64,000 nucleotides of DNA, taken from assembly GCA_018266735.1 (NCBI GenBank), contig JAFDZT010000004.1, positions 220,094 to 284,093 of the forward strand. Direction: 5' to 3'. The notes under the pieces were generated by a model. That model was not told where the DNA came from, searched no databases, and saw only the letters and a program-made list of their open reading frames with translations. A program made the position numbers and the translations under genes. Every line of letters starts with the position of its first letter. Positions within the stretch are counted from its first letter, which is position 1. Positions 17,895 to 27,516 of the stretch are shown here, piece after piece. Source of the stretch: Bacteroidota bacterium. GTDB lineage: Bacteria; Bacteroidota; Ignavibacteria; Kapaibacteriales; Kapaibacteriaceae.

Positions 17895-18863
17895 TCACAG
17901 TTGCAATCGAGCAATGTCGTGCAGTCGCAGAACACCAACACACCGTCCGTCATCTACCACCGGCAACACGCCGATCTGGCGCTGCCGCTGCTCCATCCGC
18001 ACGAGCGCTTCGTGCAGCGTGGCCGACGATGAGATCGTCGTGGGATCGACCGTCATGATCTCGTCAGCGAGCATGGACGCCACAATGATGTTGCGTTGCA
18101 CGGCTCGTCGGACATCTCCATCGGTGATGATGCCCAGCAACGCGCCGGCAGCATCGCAGACGCAGACACAGCCGAGTCCTTTCGATGTGAGCTCTACGAG
18201 TGCCTCGCTCATCGACGTGCCATGCAGGACGGTCGGAAGAGCACTTCCCGTGTGCATCACATCGGCAACCGTCCCTTTCAATCCAGCACCGATCATACCC
18301 TGAGGGTGCGACCGCCGCAGATCGTCTGCCGTATCACCACGCACGGCACTGACACCAATGGCGATCAGATCGGCAAGGACCAATGACACCGTCGTGGACG
18401 CTGTTGGCAGGATGTTGTGGGCATCCAGTTCTCGCTCGACCGGAGCGATCAATACGTGGTCACACTGGTCGCTCAGCAAAGAACGTCGACGTGTGACAAT
18501 AGCAATGGTCGTACATCCCATACCGCGCGCCTGTGATGAGAACTTCACGACCTCGGGTGTTTCGCCGCTCTTCGAGAACAGGATCACTACATCGCCACGA
18601 TTCAATAGTCCACTATCTCCATGCGCCGCTTCCACCGGATGCAGGAACACCGAAGGGACATTGATCGAGTTCAGCGTGGCCGCAAGCTTCCGTGCAATGA
18701 TGCCAGACTTACCGATGCCGGACGTTACGACCTTCGGTGCTGCAGCGATCAATTGGATCGTCGTATGATACGTTTCTCCCAACTCAGCACGCAACAGTTC
18801 AATGCTCGACTGTTGAGAGGTAAGGGCTGCGAGGGCGGCTCCGACAATGTCTTGTTGATTCAT
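17895..18863 (-). CDS. kdsD: KdsD/GutQ-type arabinose-5-phosphate isomerase
   Basis: 322 residues from the ATG at 18861-18863, which has an AGGA Shine-Dalgarno 9 nt upstream; a longer in-frame start is less likely. An N-terminal SIS domain (VTSGIGKSGIIARK, FLHPVEAAHGDSG, FSKSGETPEV) is followed by two CBS domains (DVMHTGSALPTV... and EIMTVDPTTI...), the exact KdsD/GutQ architecture. KdsD converts ribulose-5-P to arabinose-5-P, the first step to KDO for lipopolysaccharide. It implies a KDO-type outer membrane. It ends 12 bp from the convergent rodZ-like gene. Confidence 0.9.
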   Translation of the reverse strand: MNQQDIVGAALAALTSQQSSIELLRAELGETYHTTIQLIAAAPKVVTSGIGKSGIIARKLAATLNSINVPSVFLHPVEAAHGDSGLLNRGDVVILFSKSGETPEVVKFSSQARGMGCTTIAIVTRRRSLLSDQCDHVLIAPVERELDAHNILPTASTTVSLVLADLIAIGVSAVRGDTADDLRRSHPQGMIGAGLKGTVADVMHTGSALPTVLHGTSMSEALVELTSKGLGCVCVCDAAGALLGIITDGDVRRAVQRNIIVASMLADEIMTVDPTTISSSATLHEALVRMEQRQRQIGVLPVVDDGRCVGVLRLHDIARLQL

Positions 18864-18900
18864 TTCGTGCGATCCTGGAACGAAGAGGTACACAACAAAA

Positions 18901-18934
18901 GAAGGCCCCCTGCTGGAACCAGCAGGGGGCCTTC
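18901..18934 (-). terminator. strong intrinsic terminator of the 1585-aa T9SS gene
   Basis: A perfect 16-bp inverted repeat with a 2-nt spacer. Read on the minus strand it lies 19 nt beyond the stop at 18953 and is followed by a T-rich TTTTGTTG. It separates the large T9SS gene from kdsD. Confidence 0.9.
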
Positions 18935-18952
18935 AATTTACGTCAGCAGTTC

Positions 18953-21900
18953 TTAACGAACGACTGTGAGGGTCTTCGATGCTACTGTTTCGCCGGCTGT
19001 GATCTTGTACAGGTACGAACCTGATGCAACTTCATAGCCATTGGCATCGCGGCCATCCCACTCAACGGCATAGGCACCCGTGTTACCGGCTACTTCTGCA
19101 TTGTAGAGCGAGCGGACCATGTTACCGAGCATGTCGAAGATCTCGAGCTTCACATTCGTGCGATATGGAACACGGAAGGCGATCGTTGTCTTACCATTTG
19201 ATGGGTTTGGATAGTTGTCTTCCAATGCGATCGTGTTGTCCGAACCGAACTGCACGTTGATCACATTCGAGAAGCTTTCCGTACCATCAAAGTCAACCTG
19301 ACGCAGACGGTACTCATACACCGAGTTCGGTGTGACCGCATTGTCAAAGTGACGGTAGTTCGACGTTTGCGAAGAGTTACCAGCACCCTTCACAAATGCG
19401 ATCTGAGACCATGGAGCATCTGTCGCCGAAGCATTGTCCACACAGCTAAGTGTGGTCTTGCCCGTTGTCAGATTCGTCGTTTGCTTCATTGCACGACGCT
19501 CGACCGTGAATCCTGCGTTGTTCTTTTCCGATGCTGTTTCCCAGAAGAGGTCTACACCGGCATTCCGTGGCTTGCCATCGAAATAGGTGAGTTCAACTGG
19601 AACGATACAGTCGACGAAGAGCGGAGGATTGTTGAACGAACGATTGCCGAAGTATGGACGAAGCAGTGGGATCCAGGATCCACGTGTCCAGGTCCAGTAT
19701 CCAAGCGATGCACCAAGTGCGTCAAGGTGACCATATGCTGGGTTACCGATACTTGGCGTAAAGGTATTCCAGTCACCGGATCCACCCGTCAGTTCGAAGG
19801 CAAATCGACTGTCGTTCAACAGAGCGCCGGAACGCGTACGAACGCGGAAGTTCTTGTCAACGAGCAGCGAACGGTTTCCGTCGCCGAATGCAGGCACGTC
19901 ACCATACGTTGTCGTGACCATACCCATGCGCGACTCCGAAGCACCAAGCTCGTAGCCTTCTGTACCTTGTTGCATGACCGATGCCCAGTACTCACCAGGA
20001 GCAAGGACAACAGGTGCAGGCATGAGATAGGTGATCATCTTACCGAAGACAGGGTCTGGGGAATTGTCCAGCTCGTCTTCACCGCGACGCTTGAAGATGC
20101 GCGAGTTGGCAATACGCTCGTCACCTGGGATACCGCCTTGATCCTTATAGAGTGCGAACGAAATGTTCAGCACGTCCTGGTTCAGCTCAGCCCAGTATGC
20201 TTGATAACCGAGAACAGTGTCCTGGGAGAACAAGGTGAAGCGCATGGCCACTTGACCAGAGGCGTTACCTGCATCTGCACCGTAGGACTCGTCTGCCGTC
20301 ATTGTGAGCGGAACCTGTCCCCAGCCACTACCGGTATACTGAGCGGATGGACCAGGGTTATTACCCCAGTTCGAACCGCTACCACCTGTTGCATAGGCCT
20401 TGTGGTTCAATCCACGACCCGTAACGCCGGAGAACTGGATCTTCGGAACGTCGTTCGTTGGTGCAAGCGGATTGTTCTCATAGGCGAATGCAGGACCGAA
20501 GGTCATCGTGAACATCGTGAACGTTGAGTCGTTCAGCGTGTCAAGGTCATTACCTGGGAAGAAGATACGTCCCGTGACCTTGTAACGGCCTGGGGTTGTC
20601 GTACGGAAGTTCGCATCCGGGAACGGAAGCAATACTTCGCGGCTACCGGCAAGTACCGGAACCGTGATCGTACGGCAATAGATCTGCTGCGACTCATTAC
20701 CATCAGGCTTGATCTGGATGCGAACCGAGAATGCAGGTGCTGCAAGGCTCGTATTGTTCGAAAGCTTCACACGGATCGGAACCCGTGTTGCCTGCGAGGC
20801 AGGCGCCATCGTATATGGCCAGATCAGCTGAATGTTGGAGAACTCAACATCGGTTACTTCATCAGGATACAGGATCTTGACGTTGTCGATGAAGAAGTTA
20901 TCCTCGTCATCTTGTGGCTGTGGAGGATTCGAGTTCGCGATCGCCATCGTGCGCAAGCGGAAGCGGAAGTTCCGTGCGCCTTCGTTCACCCAACGGATGA
21001 TCGTGTCAGGCAGCGGGATCGTGATCTTGAAGAACTCATTGTCCTTACCATCATCATACAGATCGATGCGCTGACCACCAAGTGGTGCGGTCGATGTGCT
21101 GTTGAGCTGCATGTTCTTGTCGGCGATATCATAACCACGAGTGTATCCACCGCCACCCCAGACTCGGAATGGTTGCGTGTACGTTGAACCGTAGCCCTTG
21201 ATGTCGAAGACCCACGACTGAATGTTCGTGATACCGGTGATACCGTCGCTCGATGGTCTTGCAAACTCGACGAAGAGTTCATCCTGCTTACGGATGAATG
21301 GCGAGATCTGCTGCACGTTCGTGACATCAACACGGTGCTCAGGTCCGATGAGTCGATTATCGGAGAAGCCGCGCCCAATGTTCGTCAACTTTCCAGCGCG
21401 TTGATACGAGATGGAGAGTACGGCGTTCTTACGCTTTGAAACGTCAACAGGGAAGGAACGCAGTTCGTCACCACCATATGAGTTGAACGGTGGGATCTCT
21501 TGGTTACCAAGTGTCACACGGTTCATGCGGATCACTGGCGACTTCAGACGATAGATGTCTGCGTTCGCAGCTGCAACTTCACCACGTGGTGGCGGTGGGT
21601 TGTTCGTTCCTTCGTCACCGTCAACAACGTCGGCCTCAAGATTCACCCACTTGAAGACGGATGGCATGGAAGCACCGCCAACAAGGTGGAACTCGTTCAC
21701 GTCGTCATTGAAGTTTGCAAGACGACGCATCGAGAACAGGCGAAGACCTGTAGTATCGTCGAATGGCCACTGATCACCGAGCGATGCGCTCATCGAGTCA
21801 CGTGGCTCGGCGATGACCTTCGTGATCAAACGACCGATCTGCATGTCGATGAACGGATTTGGCTCGAATGGAGGGAAGGTGACCTTGACGAACTCATAAG

Positions 21901-23710
21901 GACGAACAAAGGCGCCAGTCCAAGCGTAAGGCTGGTTGACACCGTTGATGTCGCAACGCTGAATACCGGAGAGAGCAGAATCACGAAGGGCAGCGTCGGT
22001 GACGCTCTTCGATGTGTTGTACACGATCTTACCGTACGCTTCATTCTCAATACGGAAGCGGACACGGAAGTTCGTTCCTTGGTTGGTGTAGTTCACACCT
22101 TGAGGACCTTGAATGCTGTTCGTCAGATGCTGCACGATGGCAACAGGCTGAATGGCGCCGATGCGTGGCTCACCAGCAAGCAATTCATAGTTATTCGCTG
22201 CAGATGCAGGAACAATCACGGAGAAGTCCAACGGACCTGTGATCGTCTGAGGGCGAATACGATAGTACACGTTGATAACGCGCAGCACGTTCTTCCACTG
22301 CTTGAACTTGATCGCGAGGTAATCCTTCGGTACGGTTTGATCGTCGTTCCGTGTGGATGTTGCACGAACCGAACCACCGCCCGGTCCAACATTGTACAAA
22401 TACTCCGTGTACTGCGTGTACTTCGGAGCACTGAAGTCCAATGTCGTGTTCGTTGGCATTGGCGTCGGAGGCGTTGTCGAGATCGGCACACCAGCCCAGT
22501 TCAGGCGGCGAGCAGGTCCCGTAACACCTACCGTGGAGTTACAACGCATCCAAACGGTCGCAGCGTATGGCGAGGTGGCACTACGAGGTGCAACACCGAT
22601 GAAACGCTCATACTGAATGACGATCGAGCTGTCTTGGCGATTCAAGATCACCTGACCGCTCATGCGATAGTGCTCTCCAACGCCCGGACGATTGTTCTTC
22701 AAGAAGGTCACGTTGTACGTTGGTCCACCACCCGATTGTGCTGCCTTTGCACCGATCGGTGTCAGGTTCACGTAGTAGATGATGAGCTTGTCGTTCGACA
22801 GTGAACGCTTGTAGTAAACCTTTCCGAAATCGTCCACAGCATTCGTGTTGTCATTGTAAACAGAGACCTGAAGGTCATCCCAGAACGGGGAGATAAGCGC
22901 CGGGCGAATTGGTTGGCCGTTCACGGTTCCCCAGACGCCTTGCAACGCACCTTCATCGAGCGTTCTGTTCGTGTTGTTGCGGATACCGGCCGTCGACGAC
23001 GTCGGGTTGTTCCCGCAGGCAACCATCGTGAAGCCCCAGTTGTCGGCTGTATTGTCCGTGGTCGTATCAGCAGCATTGCTGGAGCGGGTGCGATTGTCGT
23101 CCGACATCGGATCGTACATCGAGAACACGCCAGGCGAGACTTCAAGTACCGAGCGTTTCGTTGGGAAACCACTGTTATCGGTCTCCCAGAAGTACCGGCG
23201 GTTCGACAGTGCAATGAGTCCGTTGGTCGACACGTAGAACGAGTCATAACGAACACCATTGAAGTAGAACGGGAAGCCGATCGAGATCGGTCCCGCAAAG
23301 GCATTGTCCGTAGAATCCGATGCATCGCCAGGATTGCGGAAGAATGCACTTCCACCGAACTGGTTCAACGTAGAATTCGTCCAGAATGAGGCAGCATACT
23401 GCTTCGGTCCGGATACGATGCGGCGCCATGTTCCAGGCTCCGAGAGCGTATCAATGAACTGTGACGGATCTGGTCGCCAGAAATCCGGTGCTTCGTCGTC
23501 GGAGTCGACGAAGTAATACCCTGTCGAGATGGCCGGGTTTGTGACAGCATTGGCAGCGGTCAGTGTGAACGGGAGGGGATACGAAGAAACCGGGCTCTTC
23601 GGACCACTCTTCCGCAACACATCCTCGCCGTCCTTACCGTCTCCAGCAAAGGCAAGCGATACACTTACCAACCCGGTCACGAGGGCAAGAAGTAGAAGTC
23701 TGCTTCTCAT
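18953..23710 (-). CDS. 1585-aa secreted T9SS type A sorting-domain protein
   Basis: A very large exported protein with a signal peptide (MRSRLLLLALVTGLVSVSLAFAG). No enzyme motif is visible. Features seen: an early segment SIGFPFYFNG...FYVSTNGLIAL resembling nidogen/PA14-associated surface proteins, several jelly-roll-like beta regions, and a C-terminal type A sorting domain (LEDNYPNPSNGKTTIAF, LEIFDMLGNMVRSL, VASGSYLYKITAG). Codon use looks less GC-rich than its neighbours (many a/t third positions), which suits a highly expressed protein. It stands alone, with a 233-bp upstream gap and its own terminator, so it is probably monocistronic. Likely a major surface or extracellular protein. Confidence 0.85.
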   Translation of the reverse strand: MRSRLLLLALVTGLVSVSLAFAGDGKDGEDVLRKSGPKSPVSSYPLPFTLTAANAVTNPAISTGYYFVDSDDEAPDFWRPDPSQFIDTLSEPGTWRRIVSGPKQYAASFWTNSTLNQFGGSAFFRNPGDASDSTDNAFAGPISIGFPFYFNGVRYDSFYVSTNGLIALSNRRYFWETDNSGFPTKRSVLEVSPGVFSMYDPMSDDNRTRSSNAADTTTDNTADNWGFTMVACGNNPTSSTAGIRNNTNRTLDEGALQGVWGTVNGQPIRPALISPFWDDLQVSVYNDNTNAVDDFGKVYYKRSLSNDKLIIYYVNLTPIGAKAAQSGGGPTYNVTFLKNNRPGVGEHYRMSGQVILNRQDSSIVIQYERFIGVAPRSATSPYAATVWMRCNSTVGVTGPARRLNWAGVPISTTPPTPMPTNTTLDFSAPKYTQYTEYLYNVGPGGGSVRATSTRNDDQTVPKDYLAIKFKQWKNVLRVINVYYRIRPQTITGPLDFSVIVPASAANNYELLAGEPRIGAIQPVAIVQHLTNSIQGPQGVNYTNQGTNFRVRFRIENEAYGKIVYNTSKSVTDAALRDSALSGIQRCDINGVNQPYAWTGAFVRPYEFVKVTFPPFEPNPFIDMQIGRLITKVIAEPRDSMSASLGDQWPFDDTTGLRLFSMRRLANFNDDVNEFHLVGGASMPSVFKWVNLEADVVDGDEGTNNPPPPRGEVAAANADIYRLKSPVIRMNRVTLGNQEIPPFNSYGGDELRSFPVDVSKRKNAVLSISYQRAGKLTNIGRGFSDNRLIGPEHRVDVTNVQQISPFIRKQDELFVEFARPSSDGITGITNIQSWVFDIKGYGSTYTQPFRVWGGGGYTRGYDIADKNMQLNSTSTAPLGGQRIDLYDDGKDNEFFKITIPLPDTIIRWVNEGARNFRFRLRTMAIANSNPPQPQDDEDNFFIDNVKILYPDEVTDVEFSNIQLIWPYTMAPASQATRVPIRVKLSNNTSLAAPAFSVRIQIKPDGNESQQIYCRTITVPVLAGSREVLLPFPDANFRTTTPGRYKVTGRIFFPGNDLDTLNDSTFTMFTMTFGPAFAYENNPLAPTNDVPKIQFSGVTGRGLNHKAYATGGSGSNWGNNPGPSAQYTGSGWGQVPLTMTADESYGADAGNASGQVAMRFTLFSQDTVLGYQAYWAELNQDVLNISFALYKDQGGIPGDERIANSRIFKRRGEDELDNSPDPVFGKMITYLMPAPVVLAPGEYWASVMQQGTEGYELGASESRMGMVTTTYGDVPAFGDGNRSLLVDKNFRVRTRSGALLNDSRFAFELTGGSGDWNTFTPSIGNPAYGHLDALGASLGYWTWTRGSWIPLLRPYFGNRSFNNPPLFVDCIVPVELTYFDGKPRNAGVDLFWETASEKNNAGFTVERRAMKQTTNLTTGKTTLSCVDNASATDAPWSQIAFVKGAGNSSQTSNYRHFDNAVTPNSVYEYRLRQVDFDGTESFSNVINVQFGSDNTIALEDNYPNPSNGKTTIAFRVPYRTNVKLEIFDMLGNMVRSLYNAEVAGNTGAYAVEWDGRDANGYEVASGSYLYKITAGETVASKTLTVVR

Positions 23711-23943
23711 GAATACCTCGAAAATGAAACTGTGAACAAGTACATGTAGTTACGATTCGATCTCGATGTTAAGAGTCATGCAATTCCCCTACCCTCCCAA
23801 TTCAGAAGGGTACATGGCGGTAAAAATGACCAATTCGCGGGTATTAGTCAAGAGGAATTTTACCGTCATGTGCGGAATCTTCCTTCAATTGAGCTAACAA
23901 CAACGGGTTGCGTAAAAAGTTTCGACAAAAGAGCCTGTTCAGT
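23711..23943 (-). promoter_or_regulatory. upstream region of the 1585-aa gene with a long inverted repeat
   Basis: This 233-bp AT-richer gap holds the leader and presumably the promoter of the large T9SS gene. No exact TAnnTTTG box is present. An imperfect 16-bp inverted repeat (arms 23812-23827 and 23856-23871, 14 of 16 positions matching, 28-nt spacer, core GGTAAAA) is the most notable structure; it could be an operator pair or an RNA hairpin. No coding sequence is seen. Confidence 0.45.
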
Positions 23944-24573
23944 TTACTGATCTGAGTTCCCTTCGGAGTTCAATCTCCGAACATGGTCCGAGATGGCCTT
24001 TGGATACATTTCGTGCTCAAGTCGCTTCACCCGCTCCTGCAAGGAAACCGCAGTATCACTGGGTTCTACGGCGATCGACCGTTGCGCGAGGATCTCACCT
24101 TCGTCGTACCGGTCGGAGACCATATGAACGGTCACACCGGTGGTACGATCCTGCGCGCGGACCACAGCTTCGTGGACATGAATGCCGTACATCCCTTTTC
24201 CTCCATGACGTGGCAACAGCGACGGATGAATGTTCACCACAGCACCGTTCAAGCGATGGATCACTGCTGCATCCAGGATCCGCATGAACCCGGCAAGTGC
24301 CAACATCTCAATACGGTTTTCCTCGATGTACCCGAGCAGCTTTCGCGTGAACTCGTCGCCACGCTCTTCGATGACCTGACAAGGGATGCCGTTGCGCCTT
24401 GCAACATCGACGATGCCCGCTTCCGCCTTGGTCGAAACGATCAGCGCCACTGTAAACCCTGAAGTTCCATGCTGTTGCGCGTAGTGAACGATGGCCTCAG
24501 TGTTCGTACCGGTCCCGGATCCGAGGATGGCAAGTCGGCATAGATGTTGGGCTGAGCGTGACAGTTCGTTCAT
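23944..24573 (-). CDS. purN: phosphoribosylglycinamide formyltransferase (PurN)
   Basis: 209 residues from the ATG at 24571-24573; an upstream in-frame TTG at 24612 would add 13 residues without conserved sequence. The enzyme formylates GAR from 10-formyl-THF in purine synthesis. The nucleotide loop GSGTGTN, the catalytic stretch VNIHPSLLPRHGG (Asn and His) and the VSDRYDEGEILAQ block with its Asp are all present. It is divergent from the TonB receptor, with 76 bp between starts. The closest look-alike to a promoter upstream has two mismatches to TAnnTTTG. Confidence 0.93.
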   Translation of the reverse strand: MNELSRSAQHLCRLAILGSGTGTNTEAIVHYAQQHGTSGFTVALIVSTKAEAGIVDVARRNGIPCQVIEERGDEFTRKLLGYIEENRIEMLALAGFMRILDAAVIHRLNGAVVNIHPSLLPRHGGKGMYGIHVHEAVVRAQDRTTGVTVHMVSDRYDEGEILAQRSIAVEPSDTAVSLQERVKRLEHEMYPKAISDHVRRLNSEGNSDQ

Positions 24574-24635
24574 GAGCGCTGAGAATCTAGGCAACGAAAG
24601 CTCCGTCGACAAACGGAACTTTTACACAATGCCCT

Positions 24636-24643
24636 TAGTTTTG
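24636..24643 (+). promoter_or_regulatory. TAnnTTTG element giving a leaderless TonB-receptor transcript
   Basis: TAGTTTTG is an exact -7 match that ends 6 nt before the ATG at 24650. That ATG begins a good signal peptide, so the promoter and the start choice support each other. In-frame ATGs further upstream would lie before the promoter. Confidence 0.65.
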
Positions 24644-24649
24644 CTGGCC

Positions 24650-26989
24650 ATGATCAGATACACCCTGCTTACGCTCGTTCTCCTCCTTTCCACCCTCCCT
24701 TCGCCTTCCCAAGTGGCCGACACGGCAAATGCTCCTCGTGGAACGATCTCGGGGAAGCTTGTCGACGCGGTCACCCAGGCTCCGATCGCGGGTGCGACCA
24801 TCCTGGTCGTGGGTACGAAGAAGGGGGCCGTGAGCACGACGGACGGGAAGTTCGTGATCAAAAATGTCGAGCCGGGGATCGTGACGTTGCGTGTTTCGAG
24901 GATCGGCTACGGTCCCGAACTGGTGAACGACGTCGTGGTGAGCCCAGGAAAGCCTGTCACGGTCTTTGTCCAGATGCAGGAACTCGTCGTGACGTCAAAA
25001 GAGGCAGTGATCGTCGAAGAGGCGTTTCGGAAGGATGCCGAGCTGGTCACCAGTACGCAGATGCTCACCTCGGAAGAGGTACGCCGCGCCCCGGGCGTGC
25101 AGGAGGATGTGGTACGAGCCGTGGCACTCCTTCCCGGTGTGGCTGTCACGCAAGCCGGACGGAACGATCTGGCCGTACGTGGGGGTGCCCCGTTCGAGAA
25201 TCTCTTCTTGGTCGACAACATTGAAGTACCGAACATCAATCACTTTGGCACGCAAGGATCATCGGGCGGACCGCTGTCGATCATCAACATCGACTTCGTG
25301 CGTGATGTTTCGCTCTCTACGGGAGGTTTTGGTCCGAGATATGGCGACCGACTCTCTTCCGTGACGAACATTCAGCTCCGCGACGGGAACGATCAGGAGC
25401 TTTCTGGTGAGATCAATCTATCGGCGACGGGCTTTGGCGTGATCGGCGAAGGCCCCCTTGGGTCCAACGGATCGTGGATGGTCTCCGCGCGTCGAAGCTA
25501 CCTTGACCTGATCTTCAAACTGGCCGGATTCGGCTTCATTCCCGAGTACTACGATCTCACGGCCAAGGCCTCGTATACGCTGGACCCTTCGAATTCGATC
25601 TCCTTCCTTTTGATCGGGGCCCTCGGTACGGTGACCTTCAACAACGACTCCGCCGATAAACGCTACTCGAACAGCCGCGTGGTGGCCCCGACGCAGAACC
25701 AGTACTTCTCCGGTCTTACGTGGCGGCATCTGTTCGACAAGGGCTTTCTGACGGTAACCCTTGGTCGGACCTTCACCGATTATAAGACGACCCAACAAGA
25801 CAGCTTGGGTTCGACGATCTTTCAGACCTATTCGACAGAAGGCGAGAACTCTCTTCGCGCCGATGTGACGCTGTTGCCGTCGTCGACCGTCGAGATCACC
25901 TTTGGTTCTCTCTCCAAGTATGGCTCGCAGCTCTCGTACGACATACTCGTACCGGGCTATGCACGACTTGATCAAAATGGTGTGCCACGTCCGTTGGTGG
26001 TCGACACGTCATTCCAGGCGTTTCGCACCGCACTCTATGGTCAGATGGCATGGCAATTCAGTGAACGATGGAAGTTGACCCTCGGTGGGCGCTTTGACTA
26101 TTACGCCTACCTGCCAACGAGTGCCGTGGTCTCCCCGCGTCTTGCCCTCGCCTACGAACTCACGTCAACCACGACGATCGCCCTGAGCGGCGGCCGATTC
26201 TATCAGGCACCGCAGTACATCTGGCTTGTGGGCGATCCGTCGAACACGAAGACCATGGGACCTATGCACACGGACCAAGCGGTCCTGTCGTATCAGTGGA
26301 TCGTGACGCCTGAGTTCAAGGTTCAGGTTGAAGGCTACTACAAGGTCTATGGTGGATATCCGGCCCGACTGTTCCGTCCGCAGGCCGTGTTGGCACCAAG
26401 TGGATTCGATGACATCTATAGCGACATCCCCTTTGGCCTGGAACCTCTTTCGAACGGCGGGACAGGGACGGCCTATGGAGTGGAGATCTTCATTCAAAAG
26501 AAGCTCTCGTCGGAGCTTCCCTTCTATGGGTTGACGAGTATCAGCTTCAACCACACGCAGTTCGTTGCCGCTGATGGAGTGCAACGTCTGGGCGCTTTCG
26601 ATACACCGATCATCGGAACGATCGCCGTTGGCTATCGACCTTCAGAGAAATGGGAAGTGTCATCAAAGCTTCGCATGTCGCAAGGACTTCCTTCCACCCC
26701 ATTCATCACCACTCCGCAAGCAGCCGCGGAAACGAACTTCCCCATAGGCTCCTACGACTTCCGCTACTACAACGCGGGACCGCGTCTCCCCTTTTTCTAT
26801 GCGCTGGACGTGCGTGTTGACAAACGATGGTTCTTCTCCGGGTGGCAGCTGATCACGTACATCGACGTGCAGAACATCACCGGACGGAAGAACGTGAGTG
26901 GCTACAAGTGGAATCAGCAAACACAACAGGTGGAAGCTCAGCAGAGCATTGGTGTCCTGCCGTCCATCGGTGTGAACATCGAGTTCTAA
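24650..26989 (+). CDS. TonB-dependent outer-membrane receptor with carboxypeptidase-like domain
   Basis: 779 residues. Signal peptide MIRYTLLTLVLLLSTLPSPSQ, then a carboxypeptidase-D regulatory-like domain (about 33-115: GTISGKLVDAVTQAPIAGATI, TTDGKFVIKNVEPG), a plug domain (about 140-260: LLPGVAVTQ, LAVRGGAPFENLFLVDNIEVP) and a beta-barrel rich in alternating aromatic strands that ends in a C-terminal phenylalanine (VNIEF). These features fit energy-coupled import of a ligand of unknown nature. No SusD partner or siderophore genes flank it. Its stop overlaps the convergent gene by 4 bp. Confidence 0.92.
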   Translation: MIRYTLLTLVLLLSTLPSPSQVADTANAPRGTISGKLVDAVTQAPIAGATILVVGTKKGAVSTTDGKFVIKNVEPGIVTLRVSRIGYGPELVNDVVVSPGKPVTVFVQMQELVVTSKEAVIVEEAFRKDAELVTSTQMLTSEEVRRAPGVQEDVVRAVALLPGVAVTQAGRNDLAVRGGAPFENLFLVDNIEVPNINHFGTQGSSGGPLSIINIDFVRDVSLSTGGFGPRYGDRLSSVTNIQLRDGNDQELSGEINLSATGFGVIGEGPLGSNGSWMVSARRSYLDLIFKLAGFGFIPEYYDLTAKASYTLDPSNSISFLLIGALGTVTFNNDSADKRYSNSRVVAPTQNQYFSGLTWRHLFDKGFLTVTLGRTFTDYKTTQQDSLGSTIFQTYSTEGENSLRADVTLLPSSTVEITFGSLSKYGSQLSYDILVPGYARLDQNGVPRPLVVDTSFQAFRTALYGQMAWQFSERWKLTLGGRFDYYAYLPTSAVVSPRLALAYELTSTTTIALSGGRFYQAPQYIWLVGDPSNTKTMGPMHTDQAVLSYQWIVTPEFKVQVEGYYKVYGGYPARLFRPQAVLAPSGFDDIYSDIPFGLEPLSNGGTGTAYGVEIFIQKKLSSELPFYGLTSISFNHTQFVAADGVQRLGAFDTPIIGTIAVGYRPSEKWEVSSKLRMSQGLPSTPFITTPQAAAETNFPIGSYDFRYYNAGPRLPFFYALDVRVDKRWFFSGWQLITYIDVQNITGRKNVSGYKWNQQTQQVEAQQSIGVLPSIGVNIEF

Positions 26990-27516
26990 TATTCAGGGGC
27001 CGCTTGCTTGATCACCCACGCCGGGAACACGCCCCACTTCGGGTACTTCTTCAAGGCCGCCGCCACGTCGGCATCGTGAGCAATCTCTGACGTTGCTGGT
27101 GCGAACATGCCGGTAGACCAGAACACGATACTTCCATAGTTGCGCCCCACGTGTTGCGCAACCGTCGACATCGCTCCCTCTCGTGACGTGTCCTGACTTG
27201 CAAAGACCTGCGGCGCCATGTACATCTTCATGTTCAGCGACACGCCGTGTACGGCTCGCATGTTGTAATACCATCCCGTGCCATTGGCGATCGGCGTACT
27301 GTCTTTGATCACGATGGCCACGAACTTCGTTGAGTCATCGTTGAACACGCCGTACACATTCGTTCGAGGGACATCTTGCAGCCCACGCAGTCTGGTCACA
27401 CCGCGATAGAATCGCTCGCTTGGTTCTGACCTACGCATCTCCTCTTCAAACTTCTGGACATCATTCTGTTGAAACAGAACGAACGGAACGATCATCGTCA
27501 TCAACAACGTGCTCAT
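26986..27516 (-). CDS. small secreted protein, unknown function
   Basis: 176 residues with a short hydrophobic N-terminus ([15 protein letters not shown]) that may be a signal peptide or anchor. The rest is soluble, with no motif I know; a phrase [18 protein letters not shown] and a C-terminal [12 protein letters not shown] stand out. The ATG overlaps the metH stop by 4 bp, so it is translated from the metH message. Its 3' end overlaps the TonB-receptor gene by 4 bp. No function is proposed. Confidence 0.65.
   Translation of the reverse strand: MSTLLMTMIVPFVLFQQNDVQKFEEEMRRSEPSERFYRGVTRLRGLQDVPRTNVYGVFNDDSTKFVAIVIKDSTPIANGTGWYYNMRAVHGVSLNMKMYMAPQVFASQDTSREGAMSTVAQHVGRNYGSIVFWSTGMFAPATSEIAHDADVAAALKKYPKWGVFPAWVIKQAAPEY

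Noticed and set aside
21500-22804. 434-codon open frame antisense to the large T9SS gene
   Set aside because: No domain and fully inside a supported gene; shadow.
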